A stretch of DNA of 64,000 nt from Halogranum amylolyticum (lineage in GTDB: Archaea > Halobacteriota > Halobacteria > Halobacteriales > Haloferacaceae), in NCBI RefSeq assembly GCF_900110465.1, contig NZ_FODV01000015.1, forward strand, positions 16,023 through 80,022. The letters are read 5' to 3'. This document shows, one piece after another, positions 63,481-64,000 of the stretch; the first letter of the stretch is position 1; the number at the start of each line of letters is the position of its first letter. The notes beneath the pieces were generated by a model. The model ran no database searches and was not told where the DNA came from. It saw only the letters and a list, made by a program, of their open reading frames with translations. The position numbers and the translations under genes were made by a program.

Positions 63481-64000
63481 ATGACGCTCGACGCTCTCCG
63501 AAGACGCGTCCACATTCCGCTCCCGTGGGCGGTTACCATCTTCACCGTGATTACCGTCGGCGTCTTCGCCGGGACGTGGCTCTCGGGGAGCCCAGTGTGG
63601 CTCGTCGTCATCTCGACGCTCGTGACGGCACTCCTCACCGGCATCGCCCTGACGACGACAGGCCCCGTTCTCAGAACTCGTAGCTTCCGGCTTCTCGCTC
63701 ACGCCGTCCTCGGTGCGTTCGTCCTTTTCGCCGCGCTCCTGGTCACAGCATTTAGTGCCGCTGCGGGCGCACTGACGCTGTCGTTCGTGACCGTCGTCGT
63801 ATTAGGAAGCATCTGGGGACTCGGTGTCGCGCTGGTTCTCGCCGGAGTCTTGGTCTTCCTCGAGGCCAATCAGATGCTTCGACGTGTCGCCACGATCGGG
63901 CTTGTAATTACGGTCGTCTGGGGACTGGTCGTGGTCATTCTTGTGGGTGGAGTCGTCGCCCACCTCATCGCGGAAGGGTTCGACCTCGCCATCGTCCAAG
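63481..64000 (+). CDS. Membrane protein, cut by right window edge
   Basis: The frame from ATG 63481 (MTLDALRRRVHIPLPWAVTI) stays open to the edge. Hydrophobic segments alternate with short loops: FTVITVGVFAGTWL, WLVVISTLVTALLTGIALT, LLAHAVLGAFVLFAALLVTAF, FVTVVVLGSIWGLGVALVLAGVLVF and IGLVITVVWGLVVVILVGGVVA. Its plan resembles the preceding membrane protein. The function is unknown. Confidence 0.65.
   Translation, partial: MTLDALRRRVHIPLPWAVTIFTVITVGVFAGTWLSGSPVWLVVISTLVTALLTGIALTTTGPVLRTRSFRLLAHAVLGAFVLFAALLVTAFSAAAGALTLSFVTVVVLGSIWGLGVALVLAGVLVFLEANQMLRRVATIGLVITVVWGLVVVILVGGVVAHLIAEGFDLAIVQ

Overview
This window looks like part of a haloarchaeal replicon. The predicted proteins are strongly acidic. 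Archaeal information-processing genes are present (a transcription factor B and two Orc1/Cdc6 initiators with ORB-type origin repeats), many families are typical of Halobacteria (CxxC micro-proteins, winged-helix regulators, IS1341-type TnpB), and several genes appear to start without a leader. I saw no rRNA, tRNA or ribosomal protein gene, so the genus and the chromosome-versus-megaplasmid question stay open.

Region 1 (about 1-39 kb) reads as a one-carbon and glycine-betaine catabolic island. A BCCT carrier would import betaine. A Rieske oxygenase resembling betaine monooxygenase GbcA would make dimethylglycine plus formaldehyde, and a glutathione-independent formaldehyde dehydrogenase would oxidise the formaldehyde. 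Two bifunctional FAD/tetrahydrofolate enzymes resembling dimethylglycine oxidase would take dimethylglycine to sarcosine and glycine, loading methylene-THF. FolD and PurU would convert that to formate, and a large molybdenum formate dehydrogenase would burn the formate to CO2. GlyA would join glycine and methylene-THF into serine, a threonine/serine dehydratase would make pyruvate, and RidA would clear the reactive enamine. FolC, FolE and a PabA/PabB-like pair would support folate supply. The most striking item is a second Rieske-oxygenase paralog that keeps the catalytic iron motif but has lost both halves of the Rieske cluster site. It shares a 183-bp identical tract with the intact copy.

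Region 2 (about 39-49 kb) is a replication module: TFB, a small winged-helix protein, a frameshifted ArdC-like gene, a canonical ORB origin with orc gene 1, IS debris with more ORBs, then a second orc gene flanked on both sides by 16-bp iterons of a different type, a methyltransferase and a zinc-ribbon micro-protein.

Region 3 (about 49-64 kb) is a mosaic of broken and chimeric genes: a Tat-lipoprotein start fused to a membrane protein, a transposase start fused to a TRAM domain, a tyrosine-recombinase core fused to a regulator effector domain, truncated MgtE/CBS and CBS/HPF-like genes, and three copies of a roughly 45-65 bp repeat near breakpoints. Intact-looking genes include a two-gene winged-helix operon with an inverted-repeat operator, a PD-(D/E)xK-like nuclease, a Na+/Ca2+ exchanger-type antiporter and two membrane proteins at the right edge.

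Relics of IS200/IS605-type (TnpB) elements occur throughout 1-46 kb, including between the two Rieske paralogs. All functions are inferred from sequence reading alone; no database search was possible.
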